This document shows positions 1 through 10,405 of a stretch of DNA of 64,000 nucleotides, piece after piece; position 1 is the first letter of the stretch; every line of letters begins with the position of its first letter. The notes under the pieces were generated by a model. The model worked only from the letters and a program-made list of their open reading frames with translations. It ran no database searches and had not been told where the DNA came from. The position numbers and the translations under genes were made by a program. This DNA comes from Valencia hispanica (Eukaryota; Chordata; Actinopteri; Cyprinodontiformes; Valenciidae). Location of the stretch: positions 35,507,318 to 35,571,317 of the forward strand of contig OY747716.1 of assembly GCA_963556495.2 (NCBI GenBank), given 5' to 3'.

Positions 1-1004
1 ATCTCACAGCTGAAAGTGAAGAGTAGGGCAAACTTTCCTCAGACTGGTGTCAGAAACGGATAGATGGTTACAATAAATGTATCACTGAAGTTTTTTCAGC
101 TAAAGGGATAACACCAGCTACTAGAGAGTAGGATGCAATAACATTTTGTCCAGAAAACAGACTTGCTTGTGTTTTGTAAGTAAAACAAGGTTAATTTCTG
201 TTATTTGAGTGCAATGAGTTATGCTCTTTACCATGGATAAAAAATGTAATTAGCCATTGATGTGTGAACATTGGTTAATAAAGAAGTTAACTACGAATCC
301 ATTTTCCTACTTTTTTCCACATAATTGTATTCAGATGAAAAAAAGAAAACCAATTTACTCTTGTGAACGTCTGCTAATTAATCTTTGCCACAGACTAATG
401 ATCATACCACAATGAAGTAATTTAATACAGAAAACAGAACAGCAGCTTGATGTAAAGATCATAACGGTGTGAAAATCAACAGCCACCAGTTCATCAAATT
501 ACTAATACAACACATCCTGTTGTGTGAATGTAACAAAGTCTCCTCGGCCCACTGCAGTGCTATCTGGAAAGCAGAGCCAGTGAAACTCAGCAGTTTTGAT
601 CTATGACTCAGAGGAACGGCTTATCATCTTCAAAGCAGCTGAATGTGCACTGTGAGAGCGCGGGACATTTACAATCAATAACCCGGCAACCGGACCGCTC
701 TCAGATGGTCCACTACATCACTGAGAAAGATGGGGGACAGCTGGAAAATTTAAGGGGTTGATGTGGTGGAAAAGTTGGGTAAAAAGAACCAGAAATAATG
801 GAAGGTTGAGATAGTGGCCAAAAGTGATGAAGAAAAGAAGAATATAGAGGGGTTTTTATCCAGATGCTACCAACTGGCTTTGGTTTTTGGAAACGTGTAC
901 TAATTTGTATAAATGTTAAAGGAACATGGGGCAGGATTTGTAAATAAAGTAAACATCCATGTCCAGTTTTTTTAATGCTGTTGGGTGATGAAGCGTTATA
1001 AACC
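1..1004. other. Non-coding stretch, nothing recognised
   Basis: AT-rich sequence with short, interrupted reading frames on both strands. I see no transposon protein motif, terminal repeat or RNA gene in it. Confidence 0.6.
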
Positions 1005-1019
1005 AGCAAAATGTACTGC

Positions 1020-1330
1020 AGTTCGGGGCCCGTATTTCCCGCGCTGTCTTAGTGTGACGTCAATTGACACTGCTTGTGCATTCTCAACATCTTTAAAAGA
1101 GGAAGAAAAATGGTTGCAGACCTCCATTGATTCAATTGTGAGAATGGATTCTTCTGCAACTGGGAAACGACCAAGGATGACTCATAGCCCACTAAAAAGT
1201 GGCACTAACAAAAAGAAGTATGTCACTGTGAAGAGGTATGTTTTTTTTGTGAAGTGTTTGTACGAGCTCCCGTGCGGGTGGCTGCAGTTACTTGCAGCGC
1301 CGGCCGCGTCACTCGTGAGTTTTGTTTCTT
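1020..1330 (+). repeat. Fragment of a TTAA-type TIR element carrying a first exon
   Basis: This segment is paralogous to the element at 15781-16286. Both contain a block TTTCCCGCGCTGTCT (1035-1049 here), then a few bases later TGTGACGTCAA (1053-1063), which includes a perfect CRE-like octamer TGACGTCA. A short reading frame follows from 1144 with the start M-D-S-S-A-T-G-K-R-P-R, matching the related copy's M-D-C-A-N-T-Q-K-R-P-R. Possible splice donors follow (GTATG at about 1235, GTGAGT near 1315, the latter shared with the other copy). I could not find terminal inverted repeats here, so it is probably a fragment. The function of the short exon is unknown; lysine/arginine-rich short N-terminal exons are common in teleost DNA transposons. 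Confidence 0.55.
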
Positions 1331-1562
1331 CATTCTGCCCTTGATTCATAACTATCAATCTAAATCCATTTGTCACCAAAATATAAAAGGTGAAATACAT
1401 TTCTGGAGAAGAAATTCATGCTTTTTTATAATTGATTTCTTACATACGTTTTGTTTTTTAATCTTCAGTATTAATCTGTGGCCAGTCAATGTTTTTTCTT
1501 TCATTAAGATCAAACAAAAGTAAAAGTAAAAAGTTTAGTTGTACCAAACCATACACTTATTC

Positions 1563-1850
1563 GAGCTGCACAGTGACACAGTTGGTACCACTGTTGCCTT
1601 GAAGCAAGAATGTTCTGGGTTTAAATCCCAGAATTGGGTCTTTCTGTATTGAATTTGTATGACTGATTATCTACAGGACTCCAGGTTCAGTCCCAAAATA
1701 TGACCGTTTTATTAATTGGCTTCTCTAAATGGTCCTCAGGTGTGAGCATTTGCACTCAAGATGGTACAGACAATGGATGGACATGCATTTATTCTGTTAC
1801 CTGCTTATTTCAGTTCAGGATTATGGGAGTAGACCCTGTCCCATTTGTCA
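1563..1850 (+). mobile_element. DANA/mermaid-like tRNA-derived SINE, degenerate
   Basis: The start resembles the tRNA-related head of the fish DANA/mermaid SINE: a box A-like stretch (GTTGGTACCACTGTTGCC at 1581-1598), the spacer GAAGCAAGAA, and a box B-like GGTTTAAATCC near 1618. The body then shows the expected Pol III SINE features of this family, including an AATTGGCTTCTCTAAATGGT segment and the TTAGGTGTGAG-like stretch near 1738. It is diverged and has lost some bases. The 3' border is uncertain. A second copy lies on the other strand at 46885-47215. Confidence 0.65.
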
Positions 1851-2057
1851 CTGGGCTGGCACTGCTTGCATCAAAGTGCAAAATATTGCAACTCTTGAAT
1901 GAGACCTGCTGGCTATAAAACACTATCCATCATAATCAGAGATTTGACATTAATATTAAATGTTTTCGTCATGGCCATTAGTTTTTCTGAGTTATATGTG
2001 ATTTCTGGCTGCTTGCATGCTTCAGCTGTCTAAATGTTGTCTGTAATCTAATCCATG

Positions 2058-2273
2058 GGTGCATTCACACGTGATAGTCCGGTAGACTCGGTTTGATAGG
2101 GGACCAAAATTGCAACATTGTTACTTGTTCTGAGCTAGTGTGGGTCGCATTCACACTGCCTTTTTGTCAAACAAACCAAAACTTTTGAGCAACATGTTAA
2201 CCTCCTCACCTGTGGTGGCGCTGCAATAAAAAGCACTGAACACCGGGGCCTTTCCTGTTCCTGTGAATGCACC
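2058..2273. mobile_element. Small Harbinger-like MITE (TIR GGTGCATTCACA)
   Basis: The ends are inverted: GGTGCATTCACAC at 2058 and TGTGAATGCACC ending at 2273. The left terminal motif ATTCACAC recurs internally near 2150. The 216-bp length and lack of coding capacity fit a non-autonomous DNA element. Flanking trinucleotides (ATG and TTG) match at two of three positions, so a 3-bp target duplication of the Harbinger kind is possible but not proven. Confidence 0.6.
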
Positions 2274-3781
2274 TTGAGAGTGCTGTCACTGTGTGTTTCA
2301 GTTTGCCTAAATTTAAATTAGGTAAGATCCATGCATTTTGGAGAAAGTCCATCCATATGCAAATTACAGGGAGATGAAATTGCTTTACATTTTGAAAAAC
2401 CAGACCGCTTTGCATCTGAATGTATTAAGTGCAGTGTGCACCATAGATCCAGTGTATAAATAAAGCAGATAGCTCATACAAGCATTTGATAAAAGGGAGA
2501 TTGTACTGTCTTAAACATTTTAACTATATGCAATTATGTAGTTTGTCCACATTTAAACTTTTATATTTTTTTAAAGTATTTCCAGAGCAAACTGCTTTGG
2601 TTGCTGAAAGACCAGAGCGGTTTTTGTCATGCAAGTTGCACATAAGAAGAAAAAATATATATAATCAGCTGAAAGCTGGTAACTTTAAAGCACGGAATTG
2701 CCTGCTGGCACTCCAAAAGAGGATCAGGCATGCCACTGTGACATTTTTCCTGGTAATAAAGGTAAGATAATTTTATATCACATTTTGTCTTCTGCAATGG
2801 TTACACATCAGCTAGGAAGTCCAAAGATCATTGGATCGAAGTCTTTCAAGGTAAATTCCTAGTGTTCGTTTGTTGTTGTTTGATTGATGTCGGGAACTGT
2901 GTTTCTTTTAAGAATAGATACTTTCCAAGCCAATGATTTTGACAACTGTCCACATCAACACTGCACAAGATAAAACAGGTATCCAAAACGAGTTTCACCT
3001 CAAATTCCCAAAATTTCCACTGAATAGGTCTTTCAACCTATCAATGGAATGTTTTCTTTAGCATGTTGCAAATAGTCTAATTGCCAATATAACTAGTATT
3101 TAATCTTGTAGATAGGCTTCACATCTTGATATTGTGACCAAGAGACTGATAGGTAGGTTGCTTAACAACATGGAAAGGAAATAAGAAGGAAAACATAGTC
3201 ATTGTGCAGTCTCTAAGGCTTTGCTGTCAAACTGGAACATTTTGTCCTGTGGACTAATGAAACTATTACATATTCAGTTGGGTGATTGAGTTGCCTTTCT
3301 CTTGGTTTAAAAAGCTTCCATTTAAACTCAAAATACAACCTTTTATGTAACCTCAGCAAGTAGTCTCTGTTCCATTCACCCAAAGAAAGAGTGAGTGAAA
3401 AGCAAATGTGTAAAGTAGGGGTGGAACAATTAAATATGTCTGTGTTGGTACTCAAACACAAACAGAGTATCAACAATAAATGTAAAAAGATGTTTTATAA
3501 TACGGTGAAGCCTTACAGGTTTGGATGGTTCTGTGTTTTCATCTTTTAGCTCATATATTCAGACGCTGATGGGTTCTTTACTCAGTAAGCCTTTACCATC
3601 TTCCAATCCCATGACAATTGATGAAAGACACCAATATTGTAACATTTAAATCACCAATTCAGGCCCATATTTCTTAAAGCAATATCCTATTTTAAAGGGA
3701 AAAAGTGCACTATAAAAATATATTTAGAAAGGTTCTCTATAACAGTTATTTCATGTTTAAATAATTGCTTGATGAAATATG
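2274..3781. other. Non-coding stretch, nothing recognised
   Basis: AT-rich DNA with only short random reading frames. No transposon motif or repeat was recognised. Confidence 0.55.
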
Positions 3782-3785
3782 TTAA

Positions 3786-4313
3786 AGCTACATTGTGTAT
3801 TTTTTTTGAGTTAATTATTAGCCAAAACTTCTTTGTTCTTTCAAAAATATGTCCTCATTCATGTGTAATTACTTCCACCTACTAATGAAAGTATTCACGT
3901 AAGTGTAGAATCTGCTATTCATAATACATACGCGTGTGTCGCGCGAATGGCTGAATCAGTATTGAGCCTCCATCTTTGAAATACATTCGCCAACGAGGGA
4001 CATTCCTGGAAATTCTAGCTCCGCCTTTCGCGCTTTGGCACCGTGACGAATGCCAGAAGGAGATTGTCTACTCGCGACGCGGCAGACGTCTTACTATATA
4101 ACTAAATGCAATGTAGTTTTCTAAAGTAACTTCATCATTGTAAGGAACACTGGACGAAGTCATAGTACTGGAAGCCATGTTAACCTTGGCATGAAACGGC
4201 CACCATAGGAGTTAAAACGCGCTCGGAATGGGGGGGTGGGAGGTGGGGCTAGAACGTAATATTCAGTTGGTTGTTTCACTGCTAGATGGGAGAAGTTCTT
4301 ACACAATGTAGCT
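3786..4313. mobile_element. TTAA-flanked TIR element A (528 bp, non-autonomous)
   Basis: A perfect 14-bp inverted repeat bounds this segment: AGCTACATTGTGTA at 3786-3799 and its reverse complement ending at 4313. Both ends are directly flanked by TTAA (3782-3785 and 4314-4317), the target duplication used by piggyBac and Kolobok elements. The interior has a CpG-rich core (about 3930-4080) unlike the AT-rich surroundings, and no long reading frame. TIR starts of the form AGCxxCA resemble element B at 7651-9085, so a common family group is likely. Superfamily assignment between Kolobok and piggyBac is left open. Confidence 0.8.
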
Positions 4314-4747
4314 TTAAGTGTATAGATTCCCTGAAAATTTGTTAGGCAGAATATCTGAAGGATGAAAAAGATGCAATAACCTGGTTGAACAGCCGTAACC
4401 TAGTTCTTTGTTTAAGCATCATTTGACTCAATTTCAATTGTGTTTTATTAGTAGGAATTTCTAAGTATGCCACCTTTCGTCTCTTTAATATTTACTCACT
4501 CTACCTTGCAAAAGTTCTCGGATTTCCCCTCCCCTCCTCCTGACTGATTTCTCTACACAATTTTATCCTTTTGATTATTTTTATGCTATCTGCGAATCAT
4601 GGCTTTGGCTAGGGGGAAACAAATTGGCCCTAAAAAAGAATTTTACTTAAAGTTCATACAATTAACTATAATTGATGAAAGTTGTTACTGAGTCCTTAAA
4701 TAGAATCAAAAGGTGCTTCAACAAAATATTGATTTAACCCTTTAAAG

Positions 4748-4977
4748 CAGGGGTGTCAGGATAAAGTGCTAGAGGGCCAGTCCGGTGATCTACAACTGTT
4801 GGATTTGTCCCAAGTCTAACACACCTGAAACGTATGACTTAATTACCTCCTTATGCACTCAGGTTCTGCAGATTCCTGCTAACGACCCAGTTATGTGATT
4901 CAGGTGTGCTGATGCAGAGTAACATCTAAAATTTGCAGGATACACCAACCCTCGAGGACTAGATCTTGATACCTGTG
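4748..4977. mobile_element. hAT-type MITE (230 bp) with 8-bp target duplication
   Basis: Starts CAGGGGTGTC (4748) and ends GATACCTGTG (4977), an imperfect inverted repeat. It is flanked by CTTTAAAG (4740-4747) and CTTCAAAG (4978-4985), a 7/8 match expected for a hAT 8-bp target duplication. The body shows the loose palindromic layout of an abundant fish MITE, with AACACACCTGAA on the left and TTCAGGTGTGCTGA on the right. There is no coding capacity. A diverged half copy lies at about 49447-49525. Confidence 0.75.
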
Positions 4978-5029
4978 CTTCAAAGCCTTATACCATCATA
5001 TCTTGCTGTGCTGAGTGCAGGCGTGTGGG

Positions 5030-5673
5030 TGTGACTCTCCCGTTACAACGATGATGGCAGGTGTGGCTTTACCAATTGCAGCTAATCTCACCTCATCAGG
5101 AGGAAGTATTTGAGGGGCAGACTGACCAGAGAGGTAGCCAGACTGTTCTTGTGTACACCTGGTAATCAGGCTTACTCTTTGCTTGGGTATTTTCTCTCAT
5201 GCTCAAGTTCTTACCCTCTCTCTCTCTTTCAGCGGTGCAGATCTCCAAGCTCCACGCCAGCTATCCGATCTTCCTTGTTCTTCTTCGTCAGGACATACTC
5301 TTTCTCCCCCTGGGCAAAGATTCGCCTGAGTTCCTCACCAATCCTTGCTCCACCATCTGTAAAGCACTCACCTGCCTGTTAACTTTCCTCCGCTCACACT
5401 CTTGCTCACAGACCCATCTGGAAACCTCTCCAAAGGATGTAGACACCATCTTGCACTTTGCCAACCAACATGGTTTCCTCTTTGAGATTGGTACCCAAGA
5501 TGAGTCTAATCGTCTCACCATCCCTTCTTTTCAGTTTCTCTGAGAAACTCCCTGCAAAACAGAAAAATAAACATGGCTGTTATTCTCTGTACTTTTACGT
5601 GTGACTTCCGTCTCCTTGTTGTTCTGCTCAAGAATTTCATAAAACAAGAACTATGACTATCTAAACCATGACA
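5030..5673 (+). mobile_element. Possible degenerate LTR
   Basis: The segment begins TGTGAC and ends CATGACA. It has a TATA-like TATTTGAGG near 5107 and AATAAA near 5566 followed by a T-rich stretch, the order expected in a retroelement LTR. An open frame at 5199-5543 shows no protein motif I recognise and is probably fortuitous. I found no target duplication or adjacent polypurine tract, so the boundaries and even the class are tentative. Confidence 0.3.
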
Positions 5674-5913
5674 GAGACAGGAAATTATTCTTCATCCTTG
5701 GAAGCATCGCCTGTTCTCGTTTCTTTTTTTGTCATAACTGATACATTTGTTGTTACCATATATTTAATTATCATAATCAATAATGAATCTTCAATATGCA
5801 TTATAAAAACACTTAAACCTTTTAAAACAGCATTTAATCCTTTTAGCATTTTCAAAACTATATTACTGTCTCTTTCCATGCATTTTTATAGCAAAGATGT
5901 AAAATGTGGTATA

Positions 5914-6680
5914 CAGTGGAGCTCCAGTACCTGCTGGGATTAGGGTCCACAACTGCCCACAAATAGCTAAAATCTGCAAATACTTGAGACCCCCTCTAAA
6001 AATACCTATAACTGTCTATTTTAACAGTTCAAACACCAAATATACCTTAATTTATATTATTACACACAGCAGAAACTGTCTTGGTAGGTATTGGAGAAGT
6101 TAATATCTACAGTCTTCCTTATCTCCACTCTTGGGTACAGCCAATCAGCACCAAATGAAATAATTAGCACTCCTGGATTGGCTGCTGTGCAAACAGCTGT
6201 CAGAAGATCATCAGCTCCAAGCACACACATCTGTGTTGGTCTCCAAGCATCTCATTCGTTGGCCAAACCTTCATATTTAAGAGACCTTCACTCACCTCCA
6301 CCTCGTTCAGTCATCTGCTCTGCCAGCCCTGAACTCCTCCAGAGATGTTCCTTCCACAAGAACCGAAGTCCTGCTCTGTCTGTCAGATCTGCCTAGTCCT
6401 GATCCCCTTTCATCCTCCAGGTTCTGCAATTGAGGTCTTGTTCCTTTTAATAAAGATCACACAAACTACTCGTTGCCTGCGTAGTTTCCTGACAACAGCA
6501 GCCAATAGCATGTCAAGTAGCATTGAATACATGTATTTCAGCTTCCCAAACTGTTTCCTTTTGAATGTTTTAGATATGCTCTACGAAAAAAATCTGTGAA
6601 TCAGCAAATTTTTCGTAAATAATTTGGAAATACGTTCCACAGAGGTAGAGTATGCACACTTGTGAAACCAGGTGGTAGCA
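5914..6680 (+). mobile_element. Tigger/pogo-like MITE, copy 1, interrupted by a solo LTR
   Basis: The left end CAGTGGAGCTCCAG follows a TA dinucleotide (5912-5913). The sequence 5914-6197 plus 6495-about 6680 is collinear with the reverse complement of the complete copy at 26435-26880: shared blocks include GAGACCCC(C/T)TCTAAAAA, ACCTATAACTGT, GGATTGGCTGCT, AGCCAATAGCATGT and ATTTCAGCTTC. The right terminal repeat is badly diverged. The copy is split by the solo LTR at 6198-6494. No transposase is encoded. Confidence 0.75.
6198..6494 (+). mobile_element. Solo LTR (297 bp) with 5-bp target duplication
   Basis: Begins TGTCAG and ends CCTGACA, flanked by identical ACAGC pentamers (6193-6197 and 6495-6499), the 5-bp duplication typical of Ty3/gypsy-type and related LTR elements. 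A TATA-like TATTTAAG lies at about 6274 and an AATAAAG polyadenylation signal at about 6451. The insertion sits inside the Tigger-like MITE copy 1, so it is younger than that MITE. No internal retroelement sequence remains, consistent with LTR-LTR recombination. Confidence 0.85.
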
Positions 6681-6684
6681 CCTT

Positions 6685-7646
6685 TTTTATGTATCCCCCC
6701 CCCCCAACAGATTAAACGTTTATATGAATCATTCAGAATATATCACATTTAAGGTGGAAGACGTTTTAAAATATTTACATCATGGTTTCATTTTTTTGAG
6801 TGACAAAACATGGCAGTTTCACAGGGTTATGTAGGCTTTTAAAGCCACCTCACATTGAGTCAGAAACACTATCAGAGTAAAACCCAGCATTGCTTTATAT
6901 TTAGTATAACTGTAAAAACAAAGCAATGTAGGCTGAGGGTAGAACAAATGTCTGTTGTAATCTTCTCTCTCATAGCATTAGATCTGCTCTCTTCTTTGTA
7001 ATCATTTTTGCTCCACTCACATAACCTGTTTGGTGCCCCTACAGATGCTGCCTTCAGTTACGGTCCTGTTTGTTATAAGTTTCATAAAAATAAATGCCAG
7101 TACTTTGATGCAAACCACATTCAGATGTTTTGTCAGATATTATCATGGTCTATTTTGCTGCCAGGCCTTTTGTCCCCACAGGATCGGAGGTTTTCCATTC
7201 CCTTCGTTACATCAGTCATTAATGCTTCCTGTTGTGATCCTCCACCTGCATCCACCAGGGAAACAGCCAGCCTTTTGATCTATGCCTGGGACTTAATGAG
7301 AACTGAGAGCTGTCAATGAACAAAATCAATAGGAGGGCTGATGCATACTTCAGCTACTTGGCTTCACATTTTGCTGCCATGAGGTGCTTTCTGACTCTCT
7401 GTACTGTTTGGTTATCCATTCATACACATATATATTTATATAGAGCTCTAAGCAGAGCTGGCCTTGATGGGTGTGAAAGCAAATATATGTGCGGCTGCAT
7501 TTAATTTATAATTTAGCCAACAGAGCCTAGTGAAAGCTATAATTTGCCCTGCCATTTCAGTGCATGTCAGGGATATTTACTGGTATTCTATAAGACTACA
7601 ATACAGATTCACTTGATCATTTAATGCCAGCTGGTAGAATGGTATC
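6685..7646. other. Non-coding stretch with a poly-C tract
   Basis: A C-homopolymer occurs near 6696-6707. Otherwise I recognise no gene or repeat. Confidence 0.5.
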
Positions 7647-7650
7647 TTAA

Positions 7651-9085
7651 AGCAACACTAAAGAGTTTATTTTTACCTTAAAATAATGTTTCCAAACTCG
7701 TGTCAGTGGTTGATCAACTCATAACAGGGTGAAACGGCACTTCTGCATTCGCTTTGCGGCCCTCTATCGGCCATAACAGCACTATGTAACTTTGGGTAGT
7801 CCGGTAGCGGTTTCGTAGTTCTGTAATGCAACTTGCTTTACGGCAGGCTTCACAAAAGCCGGTAGATGCAGCATCCTGCAAGGCTCTCTGGGTGGAGCAT
7901 ACTCGGCAGCTACATATAAATGGAAGATACCTAGCAGCAGGTAGCTTGAACAATTGTCATTATGACATAGCCGAAATTGTATTCATCTGTACACTGGTGT
8001 TCCGACTATCTGTGCTACCCGCATGCACATTTCAATGTTATGTCACAATTCGCTTACTCAGCAAATCTGTCATCAAGAATTCCTACCTGGAAGATCCATT
8101 TAGTCTGTTTTATTTTGTTGAAGTTTGCGGTGTTTTATTCAAATCATTTTATTACTGGCTAATTTTTATTCAAAATATTTTAAGGCTTTCCTTAAGCTAC
8201 TTGTTTCAAGTTTACATGACAGCCGTATGTTAGTTTCACTTCTGTGATATCGTTACACTGCATGTAAACAAGTCCCATTAATTAGAGTCGTACAGTAAAT
8301 GCGGTGTATTTTGCGGGCTATTTGTGCTTATAATCATAGGCTACTACATTTTAATATTTTGGAGTAATAATACTGCTATCTGCTCTACGTCTTATTGGCT
8401 TGGTATATATTCATTAGCTGCTTTACAAACTAACAGATTTCCAGAATGTGCTATTCATCTATAGGCCTATTTAACAGGTAGGATATTCTGATCATGGTTT
8501 TTAGTGCATCTTTATGTGCTAGTTTCAGCTTTATATTAAACGGGTAGCATGTTCTGTGGATTGAAAGAAAAGTGTTCGTTATTCCTAATTTTTTGCTATG
8601 TTAGGCATTACTGCTAAACTGCCACTTCAATCACGTCACTTGAAAAATATTTTCCGATGATTATGTTTAACATCAAAGCTAACAGTTGTTGTTTTCGGCA
8701 TGAAAACATACTTTTCAAGTGGTAGCACCGACAGATGCGCGCTACGGTAGGACATTCTGAGGAGGTAGCACAGATCGTCAGAACAGTGCTGTCAGCCATA
8801 TAATAAAGAAATTAACCCCGTATCACGTTATAACGTGTTAATTTATTATAAATACGTGATACGCCGCCGTACATATGACATGCTGAAATATAGAAAATGT
8901 ACCTGGGATGAAGACATTTGACACAAAGGCTGCCCAAGACGTGAAGATCTGTAACGTTAGAGGGTATCGCTTGTAAATGTGAATCCCCTGGTGTAACCGT
9001 AACAGATTTTACGACAGTAGTAGAAAACAATACATTTTTCCCAACTGTAGGGGAACCCAGAGAGCAAAACTTACTTAGTGTTGCT
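7651..9085. mobile_element. TTAA-flanked TIR element B (1435 bp)
   Basis: Bounded by AGCAACACTAA (7651) and its reverse complement TTAGTGTTGCT ending at 9085, with matching A/T-rich extensions on both sides, and flanked by TTAA (7647-7650 and 9086-9089). It carries a CpG-bearing segment near the left end (7735-7900) in which ACTATGTAACTTTG recalls the ends of related fish elements. No reading frame longer than about 135 codons exists and none shows a transposase motif, so I regard it as non-autonomous. Confidence 0.7.
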
Positions 9086-9089
9086 TTAA

Positions 9090-9476
9090 TAAGGATGTCC
9101 AGATTATTGCATCAGGTAGTTGACTTTGCTCCAATCCCTCATCCTACCATAATGACTGGCGACAGTGAAGAGGAATGACTACCTTTTGACTGAAAGAAAC
9201 CTCCAGCAGCACCATGTTGTTTATGAACAGTCATGTGCTATTACTAAATGGAGAGTGAGATAACAGAAAGGACAAAAAGATAAAATAAAGAAGCAATGAA
9301 GAAGGAGTACTTTCTATTAGAAAGAAAAACAAAGAGAGTACACAGAGTTAATTGTAGGAATAGCTCAGATCAACTTCCATAAGCATTCACTTGGATCAGG
9401 TAGAATCCGTCATGTCCGCAGAGGCACAGGAGAATGAGTGTATGTGTGTTTCTCTCTTACCTTCATTCATTACAGG
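9090..9476. other. Non-coding stretch, nothing recognised
   Basis: Purine-rich and AT-rich DNA without recognisable gene or element. Confidence 0.5.
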
Positions 9477-10088
9477 TGTGACAGGCAGGTGTCTCCAACT
9501 GATGCCAGATTGCTCACTTTTGTGGTCATCAGATTAGCTCTGTTTACACTCCTTGTATCTGAGTTTGTATTTACCTTTGCTTTATCTCCTTCTTGTCAGC
9601 TCCACTTTCAGTGGATGTCCCGTTCCAGGCTCCCAATGTTGCCTTCCTTGCCCTTTTTTGTTGTCCAAAGACTCCTTCTCAGGATCCCTTCCCTGAGTCT
9701 TCTCATTGTTCTTCTGACTTCCCTCCTGAAATCGCTCCCCAGGATCACACATTGCTTACTTACCTATCTGTTCACCTGCCAAAAACTTTTGCTCAACCGC
9801 ATCATTCTGGAAAATCATAATCACCAGGCAAACTAAACACCAACCCTCTGCGATCCTCAGCTTCTATGGTTTACTCAACCCCTCCTGGATTGCATCTTCT
9901 TTTTCAATCGGTAAGGTTTCTTATCTCCATCCTACTTCCAAATTGAACCATGAAGTAAACTCTGTCATTAATAATCACAAAACTCACCTTCTTTCCTGTG
10001 GAGCTGGACCACTCAAATTCTATTCAATAAACCATCCAAGCTATTCATTGGGTCCTACACCAGAGTCTCAGATTACACCATTATGACA
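9477..10088 (+). mobile_element. Probable degenerate LTR
   Basis: Begins TGTGACAGG and ends ATTATGACA. An AATAAA lies near 10027, followed by TTGGGTCCTACACCAGAG, which resembles the U5-end signature CTGCGxTTGGGTCC of the LTRs at 51318-51614 and 55307-55572. The next bases, GAATCCTCTGCAAAC, resemble GAATGATCTGGCCAC that follows the 55307-55572 LTR, suggesting the start of an internal region. No gag or pol sequence is visible after it. Confidence 0.4.
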
Positions 10089-10344
10089 GAATCCTCTGCA
10101 AACATTTTTGATCTGAGAACTTAGTTATGCAAAACCTGAAAAATATTTTTTTCTTCTTTTTATTGGTCAAGAACAAATCTCAGTTCTTCAATCAATCAGT
10201 ATGAGCCGAACAACCCTTTGAGTTCAGTTGCCAAAATGTAAGTGTTGGAAAATGGATCAAAATCTGACTGGTTTGTACAGGGATTAATTAGAATGAAGAT
10301 TTTAATTCAATTTAACTCAAAATGGATATGAATTCTATGTCTTA

Positions 10345-10402
10345 TAAAATGCCTTGAGATCACCTTTGTTTATAATAGGTGCTATATGAATAATTTGAAC
10401 TT
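10345..10402 (+). repeat. L2-type LINE 3' end relic
   Basis: The string TGCCTTGAGATCACC, followed by GGTGCTATATGAATAA, is a diverged match to the 3' end of the L2 copy at 43668-43727 (TGCCTTGAGATGACA, then GGTGCTATATAAATAA). Confidence 0.65.
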
Positions 10403-10405
10403 AAA

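Noticed and set aside
1566..1640. A genuine tRNA gene from box A and box B-like motifs
   Set aside because: No cloverleaf can be completed and the downstream sequence follows a DANA/mermaid-like SINE. The same applies at 47140-47215.
5199..5543. 114-codon open frame that looks moderately protein-like
   Set aside because: No recognised domain, a second overlapping frame of similar length, and position inside a putative LTR. Left as part of that LTR candidate.
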